Positions 42,107-51,816 are shown, counted from the stretch's first letter. The stretch is DNA of 64,000 nucleotides from Ancylobacter gelatini (GCF_022601675.1 NZ_JAKVIL010000001.1:434001-498000); one strand, 5' to 3'. Notes: generated by a model not told the origin, from the letters alone. Program-made: numbers and translations.

Positions 42107-43303
42107 ATGTTTCGCATCGTTGTCGTGGCGATCATCGCCAGCCTCTGCCTGGGCGGTTGCATCGGGTCGGATCGATCCCGGGCTCTGCCCTATGCGGCGC
42201 TCGATAAGGCGCACATCCCGGACTATGGCCTCGTGCGCTTCTGGGCCGACGAGAATTCGCCGGTCGTCGAGGCCTATGTCGACGCCCAGCTGAGGCAGGT
42301 GCGGGCCTCCGGCTGCCGGGAATGCCGGACCACCGCGAACTTCCTGGCCATTTCGGGTGGTGGCGAGGAGGGCGCGTTCGCCGCCGGTTTGCTGAACGGT
42401 TGGAGCATGCGCGGGAATCGCCCGGAATTCGAGGTCGTCACCGGCGTCAGCACCGGCTCCCTGGCCGCACCCTTTGCCTTTCTCGGGACCGGTCACGACG
42501 CCACCTTGCGGCGGGTCTATACCCAGATCACCGACCGGGATGTGTATGTCGACAAGGGTGCTGCCGGCCTCATCGGCGATGCGCTGTACGACAGTTCACC
42601 GCTGCGGCGCCTGATCGGCCTCTATGTCACCGAGGCGCTTCTTGACGAGATTGCGCGGGAGCATCGCAATGGGCGTCGCCTGCTGGTCCAGACCACCAAT
42701 ATCGACGCCCAGCGCCCCGTCATCTGGGACATGGGCGCCATCGCGAGCGGTGGCGGCTTCGAGCGACGACGGCTTTTCATCGACGTGCTTCTTGCCTCCG
42801 CCGCGATCCCCGCCGTCTTTCCGCCGGTGTCGATCGACGTGCAAAGCGGCGGACGGTCCTATGAGGAACTGCATGTTGATGGCGGCGTCACCTCGCAGAT
42901 CACCTTCGGGCCGCCGGGCCTGGACCTGCGCTCTGCCGAGAGGCGCATCTTCGGCCGCGTGCGCGGCAAGACCCTGTATGTGATCCGTAATGGAAAGCTT
43001 CAGCCGGAATATGATCCGACCGACCGGACGGTCGCGGCTCTCGCCAAGCGCGCCGTCGGCACCATGGTGAAGTACCAGACCCTTGCCGATATCGCTGATT
43101 TTTCCAGGCGATCACAGGCGGAGGATATTGAGCTGCGGTTGGTGGCCATACCCGAGGGTTTCTCGGACCGTCCGTCGAGCGAATTCGACCGCGCCTACAT
43201 GAATCGCCTTTTTCAGCTTGGGGAGGAGATCGGCGCACGCGGTGATTTCTGGCGCGCCGCGCCGTCGGGAAGCGTGATCTTGTCACGGGCCATGCAGCGC
43301 TAG
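42107..43303 (+). CDS. Patatin-like phospholipase lipoprotein
   Basis: A 398-residue lipoprotein: signal peptide with lipobox LGGC at residues 15-18. The patatin domain has the oxyanion loop SGGGEEGAFAAGLL, the nucleophile Ser in GVSTGSLA and the catalytic Asp in LHVDGGVTSQ. It would release fatty acids from membrane lipids in the periplasm or at the outer membrane. It stands alone; the small exported protein 150 bp downstream is co-directional. Length is normal for the family. Confidence 0.93.
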   Translation: MFRIVVVAIIASLCLGGCIGSDRSRALPYAALDKAHIPDYGLVRFWADENSPVVEAYVDAQLRQVRASGCRECRTTANFLAISGGGEEGAFAAGLLNGWSMRGNRPEFEVVTGVSTGSLAAPFAFLGTGHDATLRRVYTQITDRDVYVDKGAAGLIGDALYDSSPLRRLIGLYVTEALLDEIAREHRNGRRLLVQTTNIDAQRPVIWDMGAIASGGGFERRRLFIDVLLASAAIPAVFPPVSIDVQSGGRSYEELHVDGGVTSQITFGPPGLDLRSAERRIFGRVRGKTLYVIRNGKLQPEYDPTDRTVAALAKRAVGTMVKYQTLADIADFSRRSQAEDIELRLVAIPEGFSDRPSSEFDRAYMNRLFQLGEEIGARGDFWRAAPSGSVILSRAMQR

Positions 43304-43460
43304 CGCTCCCGGACTTCACTTGTCCAATAAATTGAATCAGAACAAATAGCAATTACTGTAAAAGAACAGCAAGTATAATAAATAACAATTGTCAATATAT
43401 ACAATGATGATCCGTCGATCGCATTTGATGCGACTGAAATTTTCAGAGATGGAGACGATG

Positions 43461-43709
43461 ATGAACAAGTTCGCATTTATTCTGGCTGCCGCTGCGGCGT
43501 TTTCCTATGTGGATGCGTCGGAAGCGAAGCAGGAGCGCTATGAGCGCCAAGCCTGGAGGAGCGCCGTGACGAGCGTGCATCTCCCGGTCGGCCCGGTCCC
43601 TGAAGGCCGGCAGATGACGGCCATTCACCGCGTCGAGACCCGGCCCGCGCAGCCCGTTCACGCACATCGCATCGAGATCAACGCCCGCTCCTCGCGTACG
43701 GAGCGTTGA
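43461..43709 (+). CDS. Small exported hypothetical protein
   Basis: If started at ATG 43461 this is an 82-residue protein with a signal peptide (MNKFAFILAAAAAFSYVDASEA), followed by a Gln/Arg/His-rich mature region (ERQAWRSAVTSVHLPVGP, HRVETRPAQPVHAHRIEIN). Other ATGs at 43449 and 43458 are in frame. I recognise no family. It follows the patatin gene across an AT-rich stretch (about 43318-43410) that may hold its own promoter. Confidence 0.5.
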   Translation: MNKFAFILAAAAAFSYVDASEAKQERYERQAWRSAVTSVHLPVGPVPEGRQMTAIHRVETRPAQPVHAHRIEINARSSRTER

Positions 43710-44046
43710 TGCGGCGCGGGCGATGCCGGGCAGCCCCCGCCCGCGCGTCGCCCGCCTGTGCATCGTCTGCCGCGCCTTACCCGCTGACGGATCGCGGCCG
43801 AACTCGGCGGGTCAGGATGCCGACTTTGAGGGTCAGGCGGGGGAAGAAGCCGCGAACTTGCCGCCCCTCCACCCCTCGGGTCCGGCATAACCTATCCATT
43901 TCCTCAGCGTTACTGCACGCGCGTATAGTAGCCGGCACGCGACACATCCCTAATATCCGGTCAGTGCGATCCAGTATCGCGATCGGCTGAGCCAGTAGAT
44001 TGATGCTGGATCAGAGCAGTTGCCAAAACTGTCTTAGGGGTGTGCG
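43710..44046. other. Gene-free interval upstream of an AraC gene
   Basis: GC-rich in the first half, with short incidental frames, and less so in the second half. No remnant, repeat or terminator is recognised. It should contain the promoter for the AraC gene at 44047, but I cannot place it. Confidence 0.3.
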
Positions 44047-44994
44047 ATGGAATCGCTCAGTGCCTTTGAAAGGTCATCGAGCAACGCGATGCGACCGGGC
44101 CGCGCGCTTTCCAGTGGAAGCCTTGCGGGCAATCGCCATCCCGTCGATGAAATGACGCGCGTTCTGCGCACCGCCCCCAAGCGACTGGCCACCGCATCGG
44201 AAGGCTTCATCGCCCATTGGACGCATGGCGCTCTACACGACACGGTCGAGCCCATGGCCGACCATGTTGTGATGACCTATGTCGGCACGAGGCAACGGCT
44301 GGAGAGGCGGAGCGGCGGCGCGACGCAACGAGGAACCGCCAGTCCGGATGCGGTGACCATCATTCCCGCCGGATCAAGCGCCCGCTGGGATATTGCCGGC
44401 CGCATCGACGTCGTTCAACTCTACCTTCCGCACGCGACGCTGACACGCATCGCCGGCGAGGCCCACCGGCCATTCTCGACATCCGTTGTGGAGCGGACCG
44501 GGTTCCGCGATCCCACCACCTCGCGGCTCCTCGCCAGCGCTGCGGATGTTCTTGAGGGCAATGAGGCGCTCGACGCGCTGTTTCGCCAGCAGATCACGGA
44601 ACTGCTTGCCACTCGGGTTCTGTCGGCTCACGCGGGCCATGGTGCCGCGCCTCCGCCCCTAGGGGGAGGGCTCTCGCCCGCTGTCCTGCGGCGCGCAATC
44701 GAGCGCCTTTCCTCGGATTGCGACGCCGACGTGTCGCTCGCGACATTGGCGGCCGATGCGCAACTCTCCCGGTTTCATTTCTGCCGTGCCTTCAAGGAAA
44801 GTACGGGACTGCCACCCCATGCCTGGCTCAGGCAGCACCGGCTCACCCAGGCGATGACCCTGCTGCGTGAGACCGACGAGGCCGTGATCTCGATCGCCGT
44901 CGGACTTGGCTACGGCTCGCAATCCGCCTTTGCCACCGCCTTCCGGCGACTGACGGGCGAAACACCGAGCGGCTGGCGGCGACGCGCACGTTAG
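44047..44994 (+). CDS. AraC family transcriptional regulator
   Basis: A 315-residue regulator. The N-terminal 180 residues have the beta-rich sensor layout (AHWTHGALHDTVEPMADHVVMTYVGTRQRLERR, PAGSSARWDIAGRIDVVQLYLP), similar to proteins regulating oxidative or aromatic compound responses. The C-terminal AraC domain at about 215-310 shows LATLAADAQLSRFHFCRAFKE and ISIAVGLGYGSQSAFATAFRR. The hydrolase gene at 45091 lies 96 bp downstream on the same strand and is a likely target. Confidence 0.9.
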   Translation: MESLSAFERSSSNAMRPGRALSSGSLAGNRHPVDEMTRVLRTAPKRLATASEGFIAHWTHGALHDTVEPMADHVVMTYVGTRQRLERRSGGATQRGTASPDAVTIIPAGSSARWDIAGRIDVVQLYLPHATLTRIAGEAHRPFSTSVVERTGFRDPTTSRLLASAADVLEGNEALDALFRQQITELLATRVLSAHAGHGAAPPPLGGGLSPAVLRRAIERLSSDCDADVSLATLAADAQLSRFHFCRAFKESTGLPPHAWLRQHRLTQAMTLLRETDEAVISIAVGLGYGSQSAFATAFRRLTGETPSGWRRRAR

Positions 44995-45090
44995 CCGCAA
45001 TCGCGCGGCAATCGCGGCAATCGCTCGCGGGCACGGTGCGGCATGTCGTTCTCTACTCGTTCTCGAACTCACACAGACCGCGAGGCGGCT

Positions 45091-46080
45091 ATGATCAAGG
45101 CGAATTGTACCGGTTGTCAGACCAGTCTGACGCGACGTGGCATATTGGCGGCGGGGGCGGCGGGGCTGGTGTCGATGACGCTCCCGATCGTCCCGGCCGA
45201 AGGGGCTCAGCATCAGGACGGCCACGGTCTTGCCCAGACCGTCAGCCCCACGCCGGTCGTCGCGACCCGCGACGGTGCGCGCATCTTCTATAAGGACTGG
45301 GGCCCGAAGTCGGCGCAGCCCATCTTCTTCCATCACGGCTGGCCGCTTTCCTCCGACGATTGGGATACGCACATGCTGTATTTCGTCGGCAAAGGATATC
45401 GCGTCGTCGCGCATGACCGGCGGGGACATGGGCGCTCCTCGCAGATCGGACATGGACATGACATGGACCAGTATGCGGCCGATGTGGCGGCGGTTGTGGA
45501 GCGGCTGGATCTGCACAACACCATCCATATCGGTCATTCCACCGGCGGGGGCGAGGCGGCCCGCTATGTCGCCCGTCATGGCAAGGGAAGGGTGGCCAAG
45601 CTGGTCCTCATCGGTGCGGTGCCACCGCTGATGCTGAAGACGCCGGCCAATCCTGGCGGCCTGCCGATCGGCGTGTTCGACAATCTGCGGGCCCGGCTCG
45701 CCGCCAACCGCTCGCAATTCTACCTCGACTTCGCCGGCGGGCCTTTCTACGGCTACAACCGGCCGGGCTCCGCACCCTCGCAGGCGGTGATCTGGAACTG
45801 GTGGCGACAGGCCATGATGGGCGGCGCCAAGGCGCAGTTCGATGGCATCAAGGCATTCTCGGAGACTGATTTTACCGAGGATCTCGCCGGCATCTCCGTT
45901 CCCACCCTGGTGATGCATGGCACGGACGACCAGATCGTGCCCTTCGCGGACTCCGCGCCGCTCTCCGCAAACCTGCTGAAAAACGGAACGCTCAAAGCCC
46001 TTGAGAACCTTCCACACGGCATGTGCACGACCCATGCGGACCTCATCCAGTCCGAGCTGAGCGCCTTCATAACCACCTGA
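45091..46080 (+). CDS. Exported alpha/beta hydrolase, non-heme chloroperoxidase type
   Basis: A 329-residue protein starting at ATG 45091. A Tat-like signal (TSLTRRGILAAGAAGLVS) and a Cys-containing start precede the hydrolase domain at about 65-325. The oxyanion HGWPLS, the nucleophile GHSTGGGEAARYVARHG, the Asp in MHGTDDQIVPF and the His in LPHGMCTTH form the catalytic set. GHSTGGGE-VARY is typical of cofactor-free chloroperoxidases/esterases, which also act as perhydrolases. It follows an AraC gene and precedes an NDH-2-like gene. Confidence 0.92.
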   Translation: MIKANCTGCQTSLTRRGILAAGAAGLVSMTLPIVPAEGAQHQDGHGLAQTVSPTPVVATRDGARIFYKDWGPKSAQPIFFHHGWPLSSDDWDTHMLYFVGKGYRVVAHDRRGHGRSSQIGHGHDMDQYAADVAAVVERLDLHNTIHIGHSTGGGEAARYVARHGKGRVAKLVLIGAVPPLMLKTPANPGGLPIGVFDNLRARLAANRSQFYLDFAGGPFYGYNRPGSAPSQAVIWNWWRQAMMGGAKAQFDGIKAFSETDFTEDLAGISVPTLVMHGTDDQIVPFADSAPLSANLLKNGTLKALENLPHGMCTTHADLIQSELSAFITT

Positions 46081-46184
46081 ATTTACGCCGCTTTCCGGCG
46101 TCGCCGTTCCGCCATCATCCGCGCCACCCGGCGCGGCAAGGACGGCGCACGCCCTTTCATCCTCAACCGACAGGAGTACATCCC

Positions 46185-47390
46185 ATGCGACTTCTCATCA
46201 TAGGCGCCGGCTTTGCCGGCATGTATGCCGCGCTCTCCGCCGCACGCCTGCGCGACATTGAGGGCGTCTCGCCCGAGATGTTCCAGATCGCGCTGGTCGC
46301 GCCGGAGCCCACTCTGACAGTGCGTCCCCGGCTTTACGAGCCCCGCCCGGAAACCCTGACGGCACCGCTTCTCGACGTGCTCACCGCGATCGACGTCACA
46401 TATGTGCAGGGTCATGCCGAGACGGTCGACACTATCGCGAACCAGGTGGAAATCCTGACCCGGGACGGAGAGCGCAGGACGCTCGGCTATGACCGGCTGG
46501 TCGTGGCCACCGGCAGCCGGTTGTTCCGTCCCGATATTCCCGGTCTTTCCACCCACGGCTTCAGCGTTGATACCGTACCGGATGCGATCGCCCTCGACCG
46601 CCATCTTCAGGGGCTTGGCGCTCGGCCCGCTACCCGCGCGCGCAACACGGTCGTGGTCGCCGGCGGCGGCTTCACCGGCATCGAGGTCGCCACAGAAATG
46701 CCGGCCAGGCTGCGGGCCATCCTCGGGGCCTCGGCTGATATCCGCGTCGTGATCGTCGAACGCAGAGATGCCATCGGGCACGACCTTGGTCCCGGTCCGC
46801 GTCCGATCATCGAGGACGCGCTGGACAAGACCGGCGTCGAGGCGCGGCTCGCGGTCGGTGTCGCCGCGCTGGATGCTTCCGGCGTCACGCTCTCCAATGG
46901 CGAGCGCATCGAGGCTGAAACGGTGATCTGGGCGGCCGGCATGCGCGCGGCGCCGCTGACCGCGCAGATCCCCGCGGAGCGCGACAATTTCGGCCGGCTT
47001 GTCGTCGAGCGGGATTTGCGCGTGCCGGGCGTCTCCGCCGTGTTCGCCACCGGCGACGCGGCGAAGGCGGTGTGTGACGAGGAGGGCACCATCGCCCTCA
47101 TGTCCTGCCAGCACGCCACACGCATGGGAGCCTTCGCAGGCAACAACGCCGCCGCCGATCTACTCGGCCTGCCGACCATGACCTACCACCAGAAGGCCTA
47201 TGTGACCTGCCTTGATCTGGGGTCAGCCGGCGCGCTGTTCACGCGCGGCTGGGATCGGAAGATCGAGTTCACCGGTGCCGAGGCGAAGAAGATGAAGCAG
47301 GACATCAATACGATCTGGATCTACCCGCCCAAGCCCCAGCGCGCGGCCGCGCTGGCGTCGGCAGACCCGGCGCGCGTCACCGACCTCTGA
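46185..47390 (+). CDS. NAD(P)/FAD-dependent oxidoreductase (NDH-2-like)
   Basis: A 401-residue flavoprotein of the type II NADH dehydrogenase/Ndh-like superfamily. FAD-binding GAGFAGMYAALSAARL is at residues 6-21, the NAD-binding loop VVAGGGFTGIEVATEM at about 160, and VFATGDAAKAV with the FAD-closing motif at about 287. It lacks the membrane-anchoring C-terminal amphipathic helix of true NDH-2, so a quinone role is uncertain. ATG 46185 follows CAGGAG. Downstream genes run on the opposite strand. Confidence 0.9.
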   Translation: MRLLIIGAGFAGMYAALSAARLRDIEGVSPEMFQIALVAPEPTLTVRPRLYEPRPETLTAPLLDVLTAIDVTYVQGHAETVDTIANQVEILTRDGERRTLGYDRLVVATGSRLFRPDIPGLSTHGFSVDTVPDAIALDRHLQGLGARPATRARNTVVVAGGGFTGIEVATEMPARLRAILGASADIRVVIVERRDAIGHDLGPGPRPIIEDALDKTGVEARLAVGVAALDASGVTLSNGERIEAETVIWAAGMRAAPLTAQIPAERDNFGRLVVERDLRVPGVSAVFATGDAAKAVCDEEGTIALMSCQHATRMGAFAGNNAAADLLGLPTMTYHQKAYVTCLDLGSAGALFTRGWDRKIEFTGAEAKKMKQDINTIWIYPPKPQRAAALASADPARVTDL

Positions 47391-47415
47391 GGCTGCCCAT
47401 AGCCGGATGTGCGGG

Positions 47416-48114
47416 TCAGGGCGTACCTGACTCGCGCATTTCCTTGGGCAGCGATTGCCAGGCTCGCACCAACTGGCCGAGAGAGGCGGCCTCCATTTTG
47501 CGCATGCCGTTGCCGCGATGCAGCTTCACGGTGACCTCGCTGATCCCCAGATCGAAGGCGATCTGCTTGTTCAGACGCCCGCGCATCACCTTGTGCAAGA
47601 TTTCCCGCTCGCGCGGGGTCAACGTCGCGTAGCGCTCCATGCTGCGCCTCGCCAGAACGGCTTCCGCCCGCCGGGCGCAATCGAGGGCGATGCCGGCGGT
47701 TACGGCATCAAGCAATGTCTGGTCCCTTACCGGCTTGGTGAGAAAATCCACGGCGCCGGCCTTCATCGCCTGAACCGTCATGGGAATATCGCCATGGCCG
47801 GTGAGGAAGACCACTGGCTTCGAGGTTCCGCTCTGCGACAGGTGGTGCTGAAGATCGAGGCCGCTGGCCCCGGGCATCCGTACATCCAATATCAGGCATC
47901 CGGGGCGATCCGGCAGATCGGTCTCCAGAAATGCATTGGTGGACGCGAAGGCGATCGGTTCCAGTCCGGCGGACAGGATCAGATCGCAGAGTGCTTCCCT
48001 GATGGCCGCATCGTCGTCGACGATGATGACGATCGGGCGCGATGCGTCGCTCTCGTCCTGAAGAGGCGACAGCGTGGACTGCCGCATGAGCGGCCGGTTG
48101 ACGATCATGCTCAC
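47416..48114 (-). CDS. FixJ-family response regulator (second regulator)
   Basis: A 232-residue two-domain regulator: receiver at about residues 28-140 (IVIIVDDDAAIREAL, phospho-Asp in LILDVRMPG, GHGDIPMTVQAMKAGAVDFLTKP) and a LuxR-type HTH at about 165-225 (LTPREREILHKVMRGRLNKQ, GISEVTVKLHRGN). An N-terminal 25-residue extension is present. It is the last gene of the kinase cluster; its ATG overlaps the stop of the lone receiver gene by 4 bp (48111-48114). Confidence 0.92.
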   Translation of the reverse strand: MSMIVNRPLMRQSTLSPLQDESDASRPIVIIVDDDAAIREALCDLILSAGLEPIAFASTNAFLETDLPDRPGCLILDVRMPGASGLDLQHHLSQSGTSKPVVFLTGHGDIPMTVQAMKAGAVDFLTKPVRDQTLLDAVTAGIALDCARRAEAVLARRSMERYATLTPREREILHKVMRGRLNKQIAFDLGISEVTVKLHRGNGMRKMEAASLGQLVRAWQSLPKEMRESGTP

Positions 48115-48488
48115 CCTCCCGTTTTTCGACTGTGTACGGCATTCCCAATGGCCGAGAGCAGGTCCTGCGCGTTGAACGGCTTGCGAAAGAAATCGCCGGT
48201 GACCTGCGCACGTTTGTCATCGGCGAACTCATAACGGCCGCTGATGAGGATCACCGGAAGCTCCGGGTGTTGCCTCTTCACCGCGTCCCGCAGGGCAAAG
48301 CCGTCTGCGCCCGGCAAGCCAATGTCGGTAATCAGCACGTCGACGGTCGCCAGGCCGCTGCCGAGCAGCGCCTCCGCCGAGCGGAAATTGATCGTGCGAT
48401 ACCCGGCCGATTCCAGCAGGTCCTGCAAGGATTCGATCAGTCGGGGATCATCGTCCACGATGGCTGCCAGGGGGCGCGTCTCGCCCAT
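48111..48488 (-). CDS. Single-domain response regulator
   Basis: A 125-residue receiver-only protein. Acid pocket AIVDDD, phospho-Asp in VLITDIGLPG, the switch Ser in LISGRYE and Lys in FFRKPFN are all present, so it can be phosphorylated. With no output domain it probably acts as a phosphate sink, relay or protein-interaction switch for the kinase encoded upstream. ATG 48488 lies 2 bp after the stop of the FixJ-type gene and its TGA overlaps the next ATG. Confidence 0.9.
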   Translation of the reverse strand: MGETRPLAAIVDDDPRLIESLQDLLESAGYRTINFRSAEALLGSGLATVDVLITDIGLPGADGFALRDAVKRQHPELPVILISGRYEFADDKRAQVTGDFFRKPFNAQDLLSAIGNAVHSRKTGG

Positions 48489-48490
48489 GT

Positions 48491-49132
48491 TCAGTGCCCT
48501 CCCGCCCGGGGCGACCGGGAGAGGGGGATCTCCAGCTTCTCCGCCATCCGGACGAGGTCGGCGAGCGATGCCGCCCCCATCTTCAGCATCACGTTGCGCC
48601 GATGCAGTTGCAGCGTCACCTCGCTGATTCCGAGCTCGGCCGCGGCCTGCTTGTTCAGGAAGCCGCTGACGACCAGAGGCAACACGTCGCGCTCGCGCGG
48701 CGTAAGCTCGTCGAGGCGCCGCCGGAGCGCGCTGAGTTCGCTGCGGGCCGAACGTTCCTGGCGGTCGCGCGCGAGAGCGGTGCGGATCGCCGTCATGAGA
48801 TCGGCGTCGCTGAACGGCTTGGTCAGGAAATCGACCGCACCATGCCGGATCGCGCGGACGGAGGCGGGGATGCTGCCGTGGCCGGTGATGAAGACGATCG
48901 GCGGATGCCCGGCATTGGCGATCTGGGTCTGGAAGTCGAGCCCGTTTATATCCGGCAGTTCCACGTCGAGGACGAGGCACGCGGTCGTCTCAGGCTTAAC
49001 CGCACGGGCATATTCCCCGGCGGAGCCGAAGGTGATCGCCCGGATGCCATAGGATTCCAGCATGTCGAGCAGTGCCTCGCGAATGCGGGCGTCGTCATCG
49101 ACGACGAAGACCACGTTGTTTTCCGCCGTCAT
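48491..49132 (-). CDS. FixJ-family response regulator (first regulator)
   Basis: A 213-residue regulator: receiver at about 8-120 (VVFVVDDDARIREALLDML, VLDVELPDINGL, DFLTKPF) and LuxR HTH at about 140-205 (LTPRERDVLPLVVSGFLNKQ, LGISEVTLQLHRRN). It directly follows the PAS kinase gene with a 4-bp ATGA overlap (49129-49132), so it is the cognate partner. It is about 40 percent like the second regulator by eye, suggesting a duplicated pair. Confidence 0.93.
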   Translation of the reverse strand: MTAENNVVFVVDDDARIREALLDMLESYGIRAITFGSAGEYARAVKPETTACLVLDVELPDINGLDFQTQIANAGHPPIVFITGHGSIPASVRAIRHGAVDFLTKPFSDADLMTAIRTALARDRQERSARSELSALRRRLDELTPRERDVLPLVVSGFLNKQAAAELGISEVTLQLHRRNVMLKMGAASLADLVRMAEKLEIPLSRSPRAGGH

Positions 49133-51624
49133 GCCGCTACGTCCGCTTCAACCGGAAGGGTGAAGACAAATATCGCTCCCCGCGGTTCGTTGTTTTCGAT
49201 CCAGAGGCGCCCGCCATGGCTCTCGATAATGGAGCGGCAGATGGCCAGTCCCATGCCCATGCCGCTCCCCTTGGTGGTGAAGAACGGCTCGAAGATCCGG
49301 TCGGGGAAGGCGACGCCGGCGCCGAGATCGCTCACCCGGACCTGCACATCGTCCCCGGCACGGTAGACGCGGACCCCCACCACCTTGTCGCCCTCGACGG
49401 CCTCCATTGCCTCCATCCCGTTGCGGATCAGGTTGATGAGCACCTGCTGAAGCTGGACGCGGTCGAAGACGACGCGTGGAAGGCTGTCCTCAATGTCGAC
49501 ATGCAGGCGGATGCGCAGCCGGGACGCCTCTTCCGCCAGCAATCGGCGAGCCTCGTCGATCACGCTGGGAAGCGCGGTCGACATCTTCGGCTGCACGGAC
49601 TGCTTGAACAGGGCGCGGATGCGGCTGACGACATCGGCCGCGGCATTGGAATCGCGGATGATGCGCTCGGCGGTGATCATCGCGCGCGGATAGTTGGGCG
49701 GTTCGGCGCGCAGCCAGCGCAGGCAGGTATGCGAATTGGCGACGATGGCGGCAAGCGGCTGGTTCACCTCATGCGCGATCGAGGCGGAAAGCTCCGCGAG
49801 GCTGGCCGCCTGGCTTGCCTTGGCGAGATCATCCTGCGCCAGCCGCAGTTCTTCCTGCGCCCGCACCTGGTCCTCGATTTCGAGGCAGATCCCGTTCCAC
49901 TGCACGATCCTTCCTTCGGCGTTGCGCATTGCTGCCGCGCGGGTCTCCACCCAGCGGTAAACCCCATCAAAGCGTCGCAGCCGGTGTTTCATGTGATACG
50001 GTTCACCGGTCGAGAGCGAATGCCCGTAGCACTCTTTTACCGCTGCGAGATCGTCGGGGTGGATGATGGCATCGAGTGTATCTTTCAGCCGCTTCCGCTC
50101 GGGATCCTCCTTGTCGATGAGCCCGAAGCCGAGATAGTTGCGAAGCTTCTCGCTGCGGTAGGTCGGCGCTCCCTCGGGCGTGGCACAGTAGATCAGCGCC
50201 GGCAGCGTCTCGACCAGCTGTCGATGCGCGTGCTCGCTTTCGCGCAGGCTCATCTCGGCGACGACCCGTTCGTGAATATCGATGCTGACTCCGTACCACT
50301 GGAGAATGGTACCGGTGTCGTCCCGCAATGGTTCTGCGCGGGTCTGGGTCCAGCGATAGTCGCCATCGGCTCGCAGTTGACGATAGGTGGCAATGTAGGG
50401 AGTGCCGAGCTCCATCGAGGTGCGGAACAGCTCTCGCGCCTCCTTCCGGTCGTCCGGGTGAATGACAATTAGCGAAGCGGAGCCATCCGGCGCGGTGATG
50501 TCGGCGAGGGACGCACCGGTCATCTCGACGAAGCGCTTGTTGGCATAGGTCGGCGTTCCCGAGGCCGTCGTACTCCAGATCATCGTTGGTACGGCTTCGA
50601 TCAACTGGCGCAGCTGGAGTTCCTTGGCGCGCAGTGCCGCCTCGGTCTTCTTCGGCAGGTCGATGTCTATCGAGGTGCCGAACCAGCCAGAGATATTTCC
50701 GTGGGCGTCGAGGAGGGGCTTGGCCGCCGTCTTGGCCCACGCATAGACGCCGTTTCCGCGCCGGATGCGGAACTCGGCATGGAAGGGCGCGCCGGTCGCC
50801 AGGCTGTGGCGCCACTTTGCGGCGACCGCCTCATATTCATCGGGATGGAGCAGGCGCTTCCAACTGATGTCGCCGTCCTCAAGCGCGGCATTGAGGTCGT
50901 CGGGCGTCAGGCCGAGCGTGGTCTGCGCGAAGAGCGGCAGGTAGGTCCAGCGTCCCGCCGAATCGAAGGCCCATCCATTGCCGAACAGATCTTCGACAGT
51001 CCGCGCGGCGTGCACCGCGTCCGCCACCGGCGAGGCAATGACCGTGTCGGATGTGGTCGGCTCCTCCCGCGTGGTCTCCAACTCGTCGATCTCGACAGCC
51101 GAGCCATGGGATGCGATCGACCGGGTGCGAACCCAGAGATAGCTACCGTCTGGCTGGAGCCGCCGATAGCGCATGACCTGCGGCACGCCGGTCCAGAACG
51201 CCCGCGCCGCGGCCAATGCCGCCGCCATTCGATCATCGGGGTGAAGGGGATGCGCGGTAAAGGACGCGTCCGGCGTCACCTCTGGTGTCGGCGCGCGGCC
51301 CACCATTCCCGATCCGGCCTTCGCCGTCCCGAAGGTCCTGTGGGCAGTGAGGGCGCCTCCCAGCGCGAGTATGAGCGCGAAGAACCCGACATAGGTCGCG
51401 TCCTCATTCGGCAGCAGCGCCTCGCTCGCCACCAGCACCGACACCGCTAGGCCTGCCGTCGCCAAGCCGAGCAACGGAAGCAGCCATCCGGCGCCGACCC
51501 GCAGGAACAGCACGGCGGCGATCGGCGCCAGTCCCAGGGGCGCGTAAATGCGCCAGGCCGCGACCGTCCCGGCGATGCAGGCGAGCAGAGCCAGCGCAAG
51601 ACAAACGGGTCGCGAAATGGCCAT
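49129..51624 (-). CDS. Multi-PAS sensor histidine kinase (FixL-like)
   Basis: An 831-residue kinase. Residues 1 to about 95 form three to four membrane helices (VCLALALLACIAGTVAAWRIYAP, FFALILALGGALTA). Then come four PAS_3-type repeats (PDGSYLWVRTRSI, GNGVYAWAKTAAKPL, ADGDYRWTQTRAEP, FDGVYRWVETRAAA). The H-box SIAHEVNQPLAAIVAN carries the phospho-His, and the HATPase domain has LINLIRNGMEAM, EPFFTTKGSGMGMGL. PAS repeats show no visible heme-binding His like FixL. The ligand is unknown. It is the head of a four-gene overlapping operon. Confidence 0.93.
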   Translation of the reverse strand: MAISRPVCLALALLACIAGTVAAWRIYAPLGLAPIAAVLFLRVGAGWLLPLLGLATAGLAVSVLVASEALLPNEDATYVGFFALILALGGALTAHRTFGTAKAGSGMVGRAPTPEVTPDASFTAHPLHPDDRMAAALAAARAFWTGVPQVMRYRRLQPDGSYLWVRTRSIASHGSAVEIDELETTREEPTTSDTVIASPVADAVHAARTVEDLFGNGWAFDSAGRWTYLPLFAQTTLGLTPDDLNAALEDGDISWKRLLHPDEYEAVAAKWRHSLATGAPFHAEFRIRRGNGVYAWAKTAAKPLLDAHGNISGWFGTSIDIDLPKKTEAALRAKELQLRQLIEAVPTMIWSTTASGTPTYANKRFVEMTGASLADITAPDGSASLIVIHPDDRKEARELFRTSMELGTPYIATYRQLRADGDYRWTQTRAEPLRDDTGTILQWYGVSIDIHERVVAEMSLRESEHAHRQLVETLPALIYCATPEGAPTYRSEKLRNYLGFGLIDKEDPERKRLKDTLDAIIHPDDLAAVKECYGHSLSTGEPYHMKHRLRRFDGVYRWVETRAAAMRNAEGRIVQWNGICLEIEDQVRAQEELRLAQDDLAKASQAASLAELSASIAHEVNQPLAAIVANSHTCLRWLRAEPPNYPRAMITAERIIRDSNAAADVVSRIRALFKQSVQPKMSTALPSVIDEARRLLAEEASRLRIRLHVDIEDSLPRVVFDRVQLQQVLINLIRNGMEAMEAVEGDKVVGVRVYRAGDDVQVRVSDLGAGVAFPDRIFEPFFTTKGSGMGMGLAICRSIIESHGGRLWIENNEPRGAIFVFTLPVEADVAA

Positions 51625-51816
51625 GACATCTCCTCCTGCGCGGGCCGCGGCGCGTCGAGCCCGTGGGCGTTCAGCGTCGCGGTCCGGCCGCGGCTCGGGC
51701 GGCCTGGTGGCACCCTAATCTTACGCGGGCGCCGGCGCATCCTATGGAAACCCATCGGTTGCCTGCCGCCTTCGGCTGGCCTTCGCGGCCAGCCGTCGGG
51801 TTGCGTCGCGGTCCTT

